This document shows, one piece after another, positions 25,389-34,849 of a stretch of 64,000 nucleotides of DNA (position 1 is the stretch's first letter; every line of letters starts with the position of its first letter). The position numbers and the translations under genes are program-made. This DNA comes from Rhizobium mayense (lineage in GTDB: Bacteria; Pseudomonadota; Alphaproteobacteria; Rhizobiales; Rhizobiaceae), in assembly GCF_030272705.1 (NCBI RefSeq), contig NZ_JARFYM010000031.1:1-64000 (forward strand). The letters are read 5' to 3'. The notes beneath the pieces were generated by a model that saw only the letters and a program-made list of their open reading frames with translations, ran no database searches and was not told the origin of the DNA.

Positions 25389-25419
25389 CTGTTAAACGTT
25401 TTACAGTTAAACGTTTAAC
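25389..25419 (-). promoter_or_regulatory. Tandem LacI-type operators
   Basis: Two palindromes centred on AAACGTTT lie side by side. CTGTTAAACGTTTTACAG (25389-25406) has one mismatched pair, and GTTAAACGTTTAAC (25406-25419) is a perfect 14-bp palindrome. Centre-to-centre spacing is 15 bases. A central CG in an AT-rich palindrome is the LacI/GalR-family hallmark. The position just before the regulator start predicts autorepression. Confidence 0.75.
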
Positions 25420-25477
25420 AGCTTTTGGACTTTCCACAAGAGGCAAATTGCCTTTACCCTTCAAAATCTGGATCTAT

Positions 25478-25759
25478 ATGTCGGAAGTGGCTCGTGAGCG
25501 GATTTGGGCCGAATGGATTGATCGGCCACAGCACTGGATGGACACCTATCACAAAGGCGGCCACCAGGTGTTTCTGGAGCGCTTCTGGCTCGATCACGTC
25601 AGCAGATGGCAGGATTTATTGCCCGGCCAAATTGTCTCTTGGAAATCGCATGTGCGGCAGGCGCTTTATGACGATGAAAGTGGGGACGGCTCGATCCCGG
25701 ATGGAGCTCGGGTCGTGATCTTTCACGGCAAGCCGCGTCCTTGGGATATCGGGTGGTAG
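25478..25759 (+). pseudogene. Possible C-terminal fragment of a glycosyltransferase-like protein
   Basis: A 93-codon frame reads WKSHVRQALYDDESG, IPDGARVVIFHGKPR and PWDIGW. The closing phrase ARVVxFHGKPRPW resembles the end of rhizobial and phage glycosyltransferase-like proteins as I remember them, where it lies at the C-terminus of a much longer chain. No ribosome-binding site precedes the ATG at 25478, and the sequence before it is the LacI operator region. A fragment left by rearrangement is therefore more likely than a small gene. Family assignment is tentative. Confidence 0.4.
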
Positions 25760-25773
25760 CGCGGCCTTCTTCT

Positions 25774-26478
25774 TCACCGAAGCATTGTAAGGATGGTCGC
25801 ACTCGCCTCCTGCAATGTTAGGCCGTGATGAAATGCGCCCCGTTCCAGGAAGTTGATGGTCTCGGCAACCACGATCGGATTGAACATCATGAACGTGTGG
25901 GTGGCATGCACGACCAAATGATCCTGCGCGCCATCCAACCGTGTCGACGCGACGGATACCTTTCCATCGTTGGGGCCATCGATGATCGAATTGAAAACCG
26001 GATTGACGGATATGTCGCCGGCGATGATTCCCACCGGATAGTCGGGTTTCGGCAGAAGTTCCGGCACGGCTTGCGCGCCGGTTCCGAGTTCGAGACCTGC
26101 CGGGCCGTTGATCCAAGCAAATGGCGGCATGTCGCCGAAGATATCCACGATCTCCGAACCATGGTTGGGTGGGGCGAGCATGACGACCCGTCCCAAATTC
26201 TGAGGCCGCGACTGTGCCAGCCAGTGGCGAACCAGAATTCCTCCCATGGAATGGGTAACGAAATTCACTCGCCGCGCGCCGCAGGCCTCGACTGCACCTC
26301 CGACATGGCGCGCAAGCTCGGCAATCGGCGCGCGCGTTGAAGGATATGCTCTATTGACGATCAGAAATCCCCGCCGCGCCAACACCTTCTCGATAAGCCA
26401 GAACGATCCGCTGCCGCGAGCAAGCCCGTGCATCAATACGACGGATTCCGTCTCGTCTCTTTCGTTGCTTATCGCCAT
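25774..26478 (-). CDS. Alpha/beta hydrolase, lipase-like
   Basis: A 234-residue hydrolase with the oxyanion-hole phrase VVLMHGLARGSGSF near the start and the nucleophile elbow FVTHSMGGILVRHWLAQ (Ser in HSMGG) near residue 80. An acidic residue and a His later in the chain (HATHTFMMF) complete a plausible triad. It resembles PGAP1-like and triacylglycerol-lipase-like proteins. No signal peptide is seen. It starts 12 bases after the stop of the larger membrane hydrolase gene and is probably co-translated with it. Substrate unknown. Confidence 0.8.
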   Translation of the reverse strand: MAISNERDETESVVLMHGLARGSGSFWLIEKVLARRGFLIVNRAYPSTRAPIAELARHVGGAVEACGARRVNFVTHSMGGILVRHWLAQSRPQNLGRVVMLAPPNHGSEIVDIFGDMPPFAWINGPAGLELGTGAQAVPELLPKPDYPVGIIAGDISVNPVFNSIIDGPNDGKVSVASTRLDGAQDHLVVHATHTFMMFNPIVVAETINFLERGAFHHGLTLQEASATILTMLR

Positions 26479-26490
26479 ACCGACAAATGC

Positions 26491-28233
26491 TTAGCCTCCT
26501 CGTCCTTCGTAACCGGGCTGCGGAGCTTCCTTGGTCGATGTTGAGCCAGCCTTTTCCGGCGCTTCGAAATGCTTCTTGAGGGCGGCCAGTTGATCCTGGG
26601 ACCATCCGTTCACATCCGTCACCGCAATCCAGGCGTCGATATAGTGTTGGGGCGCGTAGACATGACCGAATCCCATCGGTGTTTTGTTGGCGACGAGCAT
26701 ATCCAGTATCAGCTGGAAGCCGGTTATGATCGGATACCATCTGAGTTGCGGCGACACATCTTGCCCTAGCGGCTCGCGCATCCAGTCGGGCGCCTTGTAG
26801 AAATCCTTGACGTTGAAAAAGACAATCGGATCGCTGGCATATTGGAGATACACGATCCGGATCGGGCCCCAGGGCTGTGACGTCTCCTGTGGGGGAAAGC
26901 CGTTTTGGTTCATGAAACGGATCATCCTGCCGTCGCGAAACTGCGGCAGCCGCGCGAGCGATCCGGCATTTCGCTCGTCGGTGACGGTTTGCCAGGTGGG
27001 GCTGACAAAAGGTGGACCGCTCCAGAGCGCGCCTTGTATGGGATCGTCCATCATTTCGAAAAGCCGGGCGGATTGCTGCGAGTTCATCGCGCCGAGGCTC
27101 AGCCCGTGAAGATACAATCTCGGCCGCCTGTCTTTCGGCAACGTCGTCCAATAGCCGTAGATCTGCGAGAACAAGGCTCTTGCCGTCTCCGCACCATATT
27201 CGGACTGGGCAAGCAGGGAAAGCGGACTGCTGAGATAGGAATATTGGACGGCCACGCTCGCGATATCACCATCGTGAAGATATTCGACGGGGTTTATGGC
27301 GGCCGGGTCGATCCAGCCCGTACCGGTCGGGGTGATCACGATCAAAACCGAACGAGAAAAGCCTCCCTGGCGCTTTAGCTCCTCCAGGGCTAGCCTCGCT
27401 CGCTCCTGCGGCGTGCTCTCCGATTGCAGCCCCACATAGACGCGGATCGGTTCAAGGGCAGGTCTTCCGGTGACGGCGCTGATGTCGCTCGCACGCGCAC
27501 CGGAGGCTACGAATTCTCTCCCGGCCCGGCCAAGCTCATTCCACGCTACAAGCGAACCAGCGGCTCCAGTCCTGCCGTTTTCGAGAGGCTGGGGCCGTTC
27601 GGGTTCAAGCAACGCATCGAATTGACGGTATGACGCATCGAGTACCTCGAAGGCTGCCCGAGCCAGGACGCCGTTTGCCATGGACCAAAATAGGAGGGCT
27701 GTCACCGCGATCGCCAAGACCATTGCGATGCGTTGCGGGATGTATCGTCGCATCAGTCCGTAGAAGATTGTGGCGAGCACTTTTGCCAAACGTCCGAGCG
27801 CCAGCAACAACATAAAGGTGAGGGCGGCAACCCCCACTATCAGGAAGGGGTTGATGCTTTCGACTTGCGGCATGCCCACGGCGGCCCGTACGGAATTCTG
27901 CCAGGCAGTCGAGCGCCATAGGGAAATGACGACAAAGGCGAGACTGATCGCCGCCGCTGGGTAGCGTATCAGCGCTTGCGCTTTGCTTCGTCGCGGCGGC
28001 TCCAGGTCTGTCCAAAGCCAGGTGAGGAAGACCCCCAGGGCATAGCCGATAAAAAAGCAAAGCCCGGCCAGCACTCCCTGCGGCAGCATATCGCGCGGCA
28101 CCAGCGTCGGCGTCAACGCCGACGCGAAAAGCAAGGCGCCCAAAATTAAGCCCAGCCCAGATAGCGGACCGAATCCCACGACAGCAATATCCGCCCACCA
28201 AGACTTTCGCGTTGCTGCTGTGTTCCCGCTCAT
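26491..28233 (-). CDS. Membrane-anchored alpha/beta hydrolase (Abhydrolase_9 type)
   Basis: A 580-residue protein with an N-terminal membrane domain of about five hydrophobic segments (to about residue 180) and a C-terminal hydrolase domain. The nucleophile elbow reads LYLHGLSLGAMNSQQS, matching the GLSLG motif of this DUF2319/Abhydrolase_9 group, and GPPFVSPTWQTVTDERNAGS is also characteristic. The function of the family is not established. It starts 27 bases after the RND transporter stop and 12 bases before the smaller hydrolase, so all four genes may be one transcript. A role in envelope lipid turnover is possible but not shown. Confidence 0.8.
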   Translation of the reverse strand: MSGNTAATRKSWWADIAVVGFGPLSGLGLILGALLFASALTPTLVPRDMLPQGVLAGLCFFIGYALGVFLTWLWTDLEPPRRSKAQALIRYPAAAISLAFVVISLWRSTAWQNSVRAAVGMPQVESINPFLIVGVAALTFMLLLALGRLAKVLATIFYGLMRRYIPQRIAMVLAIAVTALLFWSMANGVLARAAFEVLDASYRQFDALLEPERPQPLENGRTGAAGSLVAWNELGRAGREFVASGARASDISAVTGRPALEPIRVYVGLQSESTPQERARLALEELKRQGGFSRSVLIVITPTGTGWIDPAAINPVEYLHDGDIASVAVQYSYLSSPLSLLAQSEYGAETARALFSQIYGYWTTLPKDRRPRLYLHGLSLGAMNSQQSARLFEMMDDPIQGALWSGPPFVSPTWQTVTDERNAGSLARLPQFRDGRMIRFMNQNGFPPQETSQPWGPIRIVYLQYASDPIVFFNVKDFYKAPDWMREPLGQDVSPQLRWYPIITGFQLILDMLVANKTPMGFGHVYAPQHYIDAWIAVTDVNGWSQDQLAALKKHFEAPEKAGSTSTKEAPQPGYEGRGG

Positions 28234-28260
28234 GCCCGCCCCAGATCTCCTAACCCGCCT

Positions 28261-31200
28261 CTAATCCGGAGCTGCCGTGGATTTGCCGCTTGAGGCGATG
28301 CGATCGGCACCGAAAAACCGGCGTTTGACGGCCTCCCTGACCGTCTGGACGAATATATACAATAACGGGATGATAAGCAGGCCGACGATGGTCCCAATCA
28401 ACAGTCCCCCCAGAACGGTCACGCCGATCGCCTGTCGGCTGCCCGCGCCCGCACCAGTGGCGAGGACCAAGGGCAGCACGCCGAGCACGGATGCCATCGC
28501 AGTCATCAGCACTGGCCTGAAGCGCTGAGACGTTCCTTCGATTGCCGCTTCCATGATGCTGTGGCCTTCTTCCCGGCGCTCCTTCGCAAACTCCACGATG
28601 AGGATCGCGTTTTTCGCGGCAAGCCCAATCAACAGCAGCAGGCCGATTTGCGCGTAGATGTTGAGATCTATGCCGCCGATCACGAGAGCTCCCAACGCTC
28701 CCAAGACGGCGACCGTCACCGACATCATCACGGCTAGAGGGACGCTCCAGCTTTCATACTGGGCAACGAGGAAGAGGTAGGTGAAAACGATCCCCATGAT
28801 CAGGATGATGACCGTCTGACCGCCGGCCTGCTTTTCCTGAAGAGCAAGACCCGTCCATTCATATCCGAAACCCGGTGGAAGCTTTTCGGCTGCGAGCGCC
28901 TCCATCGCGTTGAGGGCGCCACCGGTGCTTGTGCCTGCGGCAGCCTGCCCATTGATCGACGCGGACGGGAAGAGATTGTAGCGGTTGATGGAATTGGGAC
29001 CGTAAACAGTTGAAATGGAAAGCAACCCCTGCAACGGCACAAGGTCCCCGGATTGACTTTGCACTCTTAGCCGCTGGATGTCCTCGATGCGCATTCGGAA
29101 GTTCGGTTCATCTTGAATGCGAACCTGGTATACGCGCGAAAAAATGTTGAAGTCGTCCACATAGGACGATCCGAGATGCGCTTGCAGTGTGCTGAAAATC
29201 GCCGCGGGCGAAACGCCAAAGAGTTCCGCGCGCCTCCTGTCTATGTCGAGATAGATCTGAGGCGCGTTGGCGGAAAACGTGCTGAAAACATTTGTCAGGC
29301 TCGGGCTCCGGTTCGCCGCGACAATCAGGCCTCGCATCACTTCGGCGAGTTCTTCCTGGCTTTGCCCGGCGCGGGCTTGAAGACGAAAATCAAAGCCGCC
29401 GGTCGTGCCGAGACCGGGAATCGCTGGTGGGTTGAACGGTACGACGGACGCAGTCGAAATCGCGCCGAACTGAGCGCGCAGTCGGTTCATGAGAGCAAAA
29501 ACGCTTTGATCGGCTCCGCGCTCGTTCCAGGGTTTGAGCGCCGAGATGACCATCCCGGAATTGGAGCCGCTGGCGCCGATCATGCTCGATCCGGAGATCC
29601 CGATCGTATTTGCCACCCCCGGCGTCCGTTGCAGCAAGGAGGTTACTGTCGCAATTGTCTGTTGCGTGCGTTCAAGTGAGGCTGAATCCGGCAACTGTAC
29701 GTTGACGAATAGATAGCCCAGGTCCTCCGCCGGAACAAAGCCTACGGGGAGCACTCGATAAAAGCCGTAGATGCCGCCGACAATCAATAGAAGAACCGCG
29801 GCGCTGACAGCAATCCGGCGGGCAAATTGATCCAGCAGGCGCAGGTAAAAGCGTCTTGAAGTGTCGAGCCCTCGGTTTACCTGGTTGAAAATCCCCGAGC
29901 GCGTCTCCCTTGCCGGCCGAAGTATGAGAACACAAAGTGCTGGACTGAGCGTCAGGGCATTGATCGTCGAGAAGGTGATCGTGACCAGAATAGTAACCGC
30001 AAACTGACGATAGAGCGTGCCGGTGATGCCGGCCAAAAAGGCGACCGGCACGAAAAGGGCGGCCAGCACAAGCGTCGTGGCAACGATTGGACCTGTGACC
30101 TGGCTCATCGTACGCAGTGTTGCCTCGCGTACGTCCACGCCAGCTTCGGTCATGACACGCTGAACGTTCTCCACCACGATGATCGCGTCATCCACCACCA
30201 GACTGATGGCCAGTATCATGGCGAACATCGTGATCGTGTTCGCTGAATATCCCATGAGGTAAAGCACGGCGAAACCGCCCACCAGGGAAACCGGTATCGT
30301 CAGTGTGGGGATGACCGTCGCTCGCCAGTCTTGCAGGAAAATGTAGACGACCACCACGACAAGCACGAAGGTGAGCGCCAGTGTAACTAGAATCTCCTGA
30401 ATCGTCTGCCGAACGAAAGCGGTGGTGTCAAAAACGACCGTGGATGCGACATCGTCGGGAAACTGCGCGGACAATGTTTTCAGCTCACCGAGGACAGCGT
30501 TCGATACCGCAAGCGCATTGGCGTCAGCCGATTGATAGACGACGACCGTCGCGCTCGGCTGCCCGTTCAGGGTTGACGTCGTATCGTAGGATTCCGCGCC
30601 GAGTTCCACCCGGGCAACATCGCGGAGGCGCACGATCGCTCCATTCCGGTTGGTGCGAATAATGATGTCGCCGAACTCCGTGGGGTCGGTAAGCCGTCCT
30701 CTTGCCTGAACGGTCAATTGCAACTGCTGGCCCGATGTCAATGGAGGGGAGCCCAACTGGCCGGCGGATGCCTGGGCGTTTTGCGCTTGGATGGCCGTAG
30801 TCAGGTCGGCGGCGGTCACCCCAAGGGCCTGCATGCGGTCCGGGTTCATCCAGATGCGTATGCTATAGGTCGGGCCAAAAACGCTTGCTTCCCCGACGCC
30901 AGGCAGACGGGCGATCGCATCCCGGATATTGATCATCGCATAGTTGCTGAGGAAAACGTCGTCCTTCGTGCCCTTGGGCGAGTAGATCGCAAAACCGAGC
31001 AGCATGCTGGACGAACGGGTTCGGACCGACACGCCGGTTTGGGTGACGGCAGCAGGAAGGCGTGGCGTCGCCATTGCGACGCGATTTTGGACGTTGACCT
31101 GGGCAATGGCAGGATCCGTGCCCGGCGCAAACGTTACCGTCAGGCTGTAGCCGCCGTTGTTGGTGCTCGAAGACGACATGTAGAGCATGTCCTCGACGCC

Positions 31201-31416
31201 GTTCACCTGATCCTCTATCGGCGCTCCCACGCTTTGCGTCATGACGCCCGCATTGGCGCCCGGATAGCTCGCCGTCACCTGGACTTCCGGCGGCGTGATC
31301 TGGGGAAATTGGGCGACCGGTATCAGGAGGAGTGCGATACCTCCCGCGATCATCATGACGATCGCAATGACCATCGCAAACCGTGGTCTCGCAATGAAGA
31401 GCGCGGAAATATTCAT
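28261..31416 (-). CDS. RND multidrug efflux transporter, AcrB/MexB type
   Basis: A 1051-residue inner-membrane proton antiporter of the HAE-1 group, full length, with twelve membrane segments and two large periplasmic loops. The proton-relay residues are present: the Asp pair in ISLVVDDAIIVVENV (TM4) and Lys in GLAAKNAILIVEFAKE (TM10). The start overlaps the adaptor stop by four bases (ATGA), so the two are translationally coupled. No outer-membrane factor gene is adjacent, so it would borrow a TolC-like protein encoded elsewhere. No TetR-type regulator is adjacent either. Substrates cannot be read from sequence. Confidence 0.95.
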   Translation of the reverse strand: MNISALFIARPRFAMVIAIVMMIAGGIALLLIPVAQFPQITPPEVQVTASYPGANAGVMTQSVGAPIEDQVNGVEDMLYMSSSSTNNGGYSLTVTFAPGTDPAIAQVNVQNRVAMATPRLPAAVTQTGVSVRTRSSSMLLGFAIYSPKGTKDDVFLSNYAMINIRDAIARLPGVGEASVFGPTYSIRIWMNPDRMQALGVTAADLTTAIQAQNAQASAGQLGSPPLTSGQQLQLTVQARGRLTDPTEFGDIIIRTNRNGAIVRLRDVARVELGAESYDTTSTLNGQPSATVVVYQSADANALAVSNAVLGELKTLSAQFPDDVASTVVFDTTAFVRQTIQEILVTLALTFVLVVVVVYIFLQDWRATVIPTLTIPVSLVGGFAVLYLMGYSANTITMFAMILAISLVVDDAIIVVENVQRVMTEAGVDVREATLRTMSQVTGPIVATTLVLAALFVPVAFLAGITGTLYRQFAVTILVTITFSTINALTLSPALCVLILRPARETRSGIFNQVNRGLDTSRRFYLRLLDQFARRIAVSAAVLLLIVGGIYGFYRVLPVGFVPAEDLGYLFVNVQLPDSASLERTQQTIATVTSLLQRTPGVANTIGISGSSMIGASGSNSGMVISALKPWNERGADQSVFALMNRLRAQFGAISTASVVPFNPPAIPGLGTTGGFDFRLQARAGQSQEELAEVMRGLIVAANRSPSLTNVFSTFSANAPQIYLDIDRRRAELFGVSPAAIFSTLQAHLGSSYVDDFNIFSRVYQVRIQDEPNFRMRIEDIQRLRVQSQSGDLVPLQGLLSISTVYGPNSINRYNLFPSASINGQAAAGTSTGGALNAMEALAAEKLPPGFGYEWTGLALQEKQAGGQTVIILIMGIVFTYLFLVAQYESWSVPLAVMMSVTVAVLGALGALVIGGIDLNIYAQIGLLLLIGLAAKNAILIVEFAKERREEGHSIMEAAIEGTSQRFRPVLMTAMASVLGVLPLVLATGAGAGSRQAIGVTVLGGLLIGTIVGLLIIPLLYIFVQTVREAVKRRFFGADRIASSGKSTAAPD

Positions 31417-32585
31417 TGTACCGAACCGGGTTGTGATGCCGCTGGGGCCAAGGAAGTCACGCTGCTATCGGCGGGTGGTGCCTGAGTGGCTTTGACAGTC
31501 AAGCCCTCGGAGACGTTCTGCAGGCCATCGACGATGAGTTTCTCGCCGCCTTTCAGCCCATCATCAACCACCCAATTTCCACCGACTTGCTCGGAAACCT
31601 TTATCCGCCGCAGCTCGACTTGGCTCTTGTCGTTGACCAGCAGCACGAATTTGCCGTCGCGATCTTGTTGAACCGCGCCCATTGGCGCTATCGGTCGCAG
31701 CTTCTTTTCGGATTCCGACACGATGACAGTTACGAACTGGCCCGGAATGAGCAAGGACTGCGGATTGGGAAACAGTGTTCGAATTGCGAGCGTTCCGGTT
31801 GCCTCATCGATTTCGTTTCCAAAGAACTCGATTTTTCCCGGCTCTGCATAGGTCTGACCGTTCGATAACCGCAGAGTCGGCTCATACCGCTTTGCGAGAT
31901 CCTCCTTGCTGATATCGCCGGCGGCAGCACGTAGATCGAGGATCGAGCGGTCGCTGAGGGAGAATACGACGCGGATCGGATCCAATTCGACGATACGCGC
32001 CAGTATCTGCGAACTGCCGCTGATGAAGCTTCCATCCGACAATTCGGCTGCCCCGATGCGTCCATCGATCGGGGAGGTGATCCGGCTGTAGCTGAGGTTC
32101 AGTTCGGCTTGGCTTACGCGCGTTTGCGCGGACAACAGGTTCGCCTGTCCGGTTTCGACAGCAGTTTGGCTTTGTTCCAATGTCGCGCGCGTGACAGTTT
32201 GGCCGGTCAGCGATTGATTGCGTGCGAGTGTGCGTTGCGCATCCGCCAGGCTTGCCTGAGCGCTGGCAAGTGCTGCGTTGGCATCCGCCAGAGATATATC
32301 GAGCGAGCGCCGATCGATAAGGAAAAGATCCTGGTCCTTCTTGACCAGCTGGCCTTCGTTGAAGAGGCGCTTGTCCAGGAAGCCCTCGATCCGCGAGCGG
32401 ATATCGACGGCATTGACCGCCTCCACACGTCCGACGAATTCGTGTTTCGGCGAAACGTCTTCGATCGGCACGCTGATGACGCCGACGGATGGTTCAGTTT
32501 GCGCCACCGCTGCCTGCGGTGCGGACATCAAAGCTAGAAGCAATGCAACCAGGTAAGCCTGCGGAACTCGACGTCGCACTTTCAT
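31413..32585 (-). CDS. RND efflux periplasmic adaptor, AcrA/MexA type
   Basis: A 390-residue membrane-fusion protein. A signal peptide is evident (VALLLALMSAPQAAVAQ), though without a clear lipobox Cys. It is followed by a split biotinyl-lipoyl domain (EFVGRVEAVNAVDIRSRIEG and YSRITSPIDGRIG), a coiled-coil hairpin of Ala/Gln-rich repeats at about 90-160, and a beta-barrel domain. The ATG at 32585 has GGAG eight bases before it; an upstream in-frame start at 32621 is less likely. It bridges the inner-membrane transporter to an outer-membrane channel. Confidence 0.93.
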   Translation of the reverse strand: MKVRRRVPQAYLVALLLALMSAPQAAVAQTEPSVGVISVPIEDVSPKHEFVGRVEAVNAVDIRSRIEGFLDKRLFNEGQLVKKDQDLFLIDRRSLDISLADANAALASAQASLADAQRTLARNQSLTGQTVTRATLEQSQTAVETGQANLLSAQTRVSQAELNLSYSRITSPIDGRIGAAELSDGSFISGSSQILARIVELDPIRVVFSLSDRSILDLRAAAGDISKEDLAKRYEPTLRLSNGQTYAEPGKIEFFGNEIDEATGTLAIRTLFPNPQSLLIPGQFVTVIVSESEKKLRPIAPMGAVQQDRDGKFVLLVNDKSQVELRRIKVSEQVGGNWVVDDGLKGGEKLIVDGLQNVSEGLTVKATQAPPADSSVTSLAPAASQPGSVQ

Positions 32586-33045
32586 CGAACGGTCTCCAAC
32601 AGAAGCGAGATGGTTTCTCAACTTGAGCGTATGGAAGCAGTCATCAGATCAATGGCAATTGGCGAGGTGGATCAACGCGGAGATAGAACGAGGCAAGGTT
32701 TCGTCCAGGGGTAGATATTCTGCTTTTGCTTTCCAAATAGCAACCAACCTACACGTCAGAGCGCATCGTCGGCTTTTGATCTTAAGCTGGGTTGGACGCG
32801 AGCTTTTCGATCAAGCCGTCTGCGTCGCTATTGCTGCAGATGACGGCTTCGATTTCCGTGGCTGCGATCTTACGCTTCTCAGGCACTCGGGTCATATTTC
32901 ACAGATGCGGCTTGTTGCGGTTCGGCCGCTGGCCGTGCTTCAATGTAGCTTCCGTATTTAGGAACTTCGCCTCATCAGGAAAGTAACAAGCAGCCCTTAA
33001 TCTTTCTCCCGCCTCATTGACGCTTGCAGCTCGATCGGAGAGACA
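32586..33045. other. Intergenic, divergent promoter region
   Basis: About 460 bases between the RND adaptor (minus) and the YqhA-type gene (plus). It should contain both promoters. Short frames exist but none has a ribosome-binding site or recognisable product. GGAGAGACA just before 33046 is the only supported signal. Confidence 0.4.
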
Positions 33046-33546
33046 ATGATAAACATCTTGCTGAAGTTACGCTTTATAATAGCGCTCGCCTCTATCGGTG
33101 TTATTGCCGCCGCCGGTTTGATGTTCTGGGAAGGTCTGATCACGTTGTGGCATGCCTACGCCGTTGTGAGAACAGATCCGGACCTTGCCGTGATCGCGGC
33201 CGTCATGCGGGCGACGGATAAGCTCTTATTCGCGATTGTCCTTGTTATCTTCGGATGCGCCATTACCCTCGGCTTTCTGATCGAACCAACGCCGGAGCGT
33301 CGCGCGGCGCTGCCTGAGTGGATGATCATCGATAGCGTCGCCGAGCTCAAAAATCTCTTTATCCAGATGATCATCCTCTATCTGGTGGTTCATTTTGCCA
33401 CGCTGGTGGCCGAGACCGATCAGATGCTGCAGTGGAACGCGCTGGTCTTGCCCATTTCGGTCCTGCTATTGGCCGCGGCCATGAAGCTGATCGCCGGCTC
33501 AAATCCGCACGCGCGTCCGGCAGAACGCCCGGTTGCAGGCAAATAA
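33046..33546 (+). CDS. YqhA/UPF0114-family membrane protein
   Basis: A 166-residue integral membrane protein with hydrophobic segments at about 8-30, 60-80, 105-122 and 130-147. It carries the family phrase IDSVAELKNLFIQMIILYLVV. The function of UPF0114 proteins is unknown. GGAGAGACA gives a good ribosome-binding site before the ATG. It stands alone on the plus strand and converges with the porin gene at a shared hairpin terminator. Confidence 0.8.
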   Translation: MINILLKLRFIIALASIGVIAAAGLMFWEGLITLWHAYAVVRTDPDLAVIAAVMRATDKLLFAIVLVIFGCAITLGFLIEPTPERRAALPEWMIIDSVAELKNLFIQMIILYLVVHFATLVAETDQMLQWNALVLPISVLLLAAAMKLIAGSNPHARPAERPVAGK

Positions 33547-33627
33547 TCCTCCTGTTCACGCGACATGGAGGGAGATCCTATCGCCGCGCCATTGGGGATT
33601 ACGGAAATGTTAGCGACAGAACTGAAA

Positions 33628-33652
33628 AAGGCCCGGAGGGAAACCGGGCCTT
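33628..33652. terminator. Bidirectional intrinsic terminator
   Basis: AAGGCCCGG at 33628-33636 pairs with CCGGGCCTT at 33644-33652 around a 7-base loop. Read on the minus strand the stem is followed by a T-run, so it serves the porin gene. Read on the plus strand it is followed by TTCTCCC, so it may also end the YqhA-type transcript. Confidence 0.8.
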
Positions 33653-33688
33653 CTCCCATCTCTGATCGGAGGTCGAATTCAGATCAGA

Positions 33689-34709
33689 TTAGAAGCTACG
33701 CTCGAAGCGGAGAATACCAGCCCACTGATCTTCGTTGATCGAATCCCAGTTGGTGTAGGTGACTTCCGGCTCGATGAGCAGGTTCTTGACCGGCTTCCAC
33801 TTGATGTTCGTCGTCGCGGAGAAGATCTTCGAGTCGGTGTAAGCCAGCTGCAGGTTCCACTTCAGCTTGTCGTTGATCGGAACGCCAACGCCGCCCCAAA
33901 CTGCCCAATCGCCCCAGCCGATACCAGAAGCGTCGCCGCCACCGTTCGCGCCAGCGTACTTGTTCAGCTTGTCGCCGTCCGTGTTCCAGCCGCCCATCAA
34001 GAAGGCCGAGAAGACGCCGAAGTCAGCATCGACACGAGCCTTGACAGCGCCTTCTTCGACGATGGAGTCATAACCACCGACGACCTTGAAGGACCATGCG
34101 CCCGCCTTGTAGCCAGCACCGGCGACAACGTCCGGAGCGTAGTGATCCGAGCTGTCTTCCCCGTTAGCACCGGTAGCGCCCTTGCCAGAGTTGGTGTCTT
34201 CCACCGAGATCACCGCCGTGAAGCCGTTGCCGGCATCATAGTTGTAGGTGATCTGGTTGAGTTCGTACGGGCCGTCATAGACTACGTCGTCGTTGATGAC
34301 GTCGCCGGCGTAACCGGTGAATACGTTAAACTGCGAGTCTTCCTTACCGATGGTGAAGCCGCCGAGGCTGATGCTGCCGTGAAGGAAGTTCGTGCCCGTG
34401 GAGCCGCCTTCCTGCCAGTCCCAACGCAGTTCCGTGTTGGTCTTCAGCGGACCGTATTCGGTGTCGGTAGCCGTCTGCAGCTGCAGTTCAGCGCGGGTAT
34501 GCCAGAGCGTGCCACGAACGTCGTTCGGGTTGTAGGCATTGTACCATTCACCTTCCGTACGAACCTTACCGCCGATCTTGAGGCAGGTTTCGGTTCCCGG
34601 AATGAAGAAGTAGCCTGCACCGTATGCGTCGCAGATGCGAACGTATTCGAGCACCGGATACTACTGCAAGCGCAGCAGCGGAGCCGAGAAGAAGGCTCTT
34701 GATATTCAT
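33689..34709 (-). pseudogene. ropA: RopA/Omp2-type porin with a deletion at the signal-peptide junction
   Basis: Residues from EYVRICDAYGAGYFFIPGTE to the C-terminal FERSF form a Rhizobiales-type 16-strand porin body ending in the Phe needed for BAM insertion. The leader starts at ATG 34709 behind GGAGAAAA and reads MNIKSLLLGSAAALAVVSGA, a normal signal peptide. The two parts are out of frame: after SGA the sequence passes straight to LEYVRICD in another phase. The cleavage site and the usual first mature residues (Ala/Glu/Pro-rich) are missing. A start at the internal GTG (34654) would give a porin with no export signal. The rest is undamaged, which points to a recent event. The Cys pair in VRICDAYG and GTETCLKIG is retained. 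Confidence 0.8.
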
Positions 34710-34849
34710 TTTTTCTCCAATCTGTGTGCCTGATCGGAACGACCCGGAGATTATCCGTGGCGTTCATTCATCTGGCTGTTCCCTTTTTTGGAAGCCGTTG
34801 GACTTCCGCGGGCAACATAGCGAGGGAAGTACTGTAGCCAATAGAATAT

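Noticed and set aside
24755..25759. Plus-strand open frame of 334 codons running through the LacI gene and its operators
   Set aside because: Most of it is antisense to the regulator; only the part after about 25478 has protein-like character and is reported as a fragment.
30718..31485. Plus-strand open frame opposite the RND transporter
   Set aside because: Arg/His-rich mirror translation of a well-conserved gene.
34654..34656. Internal GTG as a real start for the porin
   Set aside because: It would give a porin with no signal peptide, while an intact leader with its ribosome-binding site lies just upstream in another frame.
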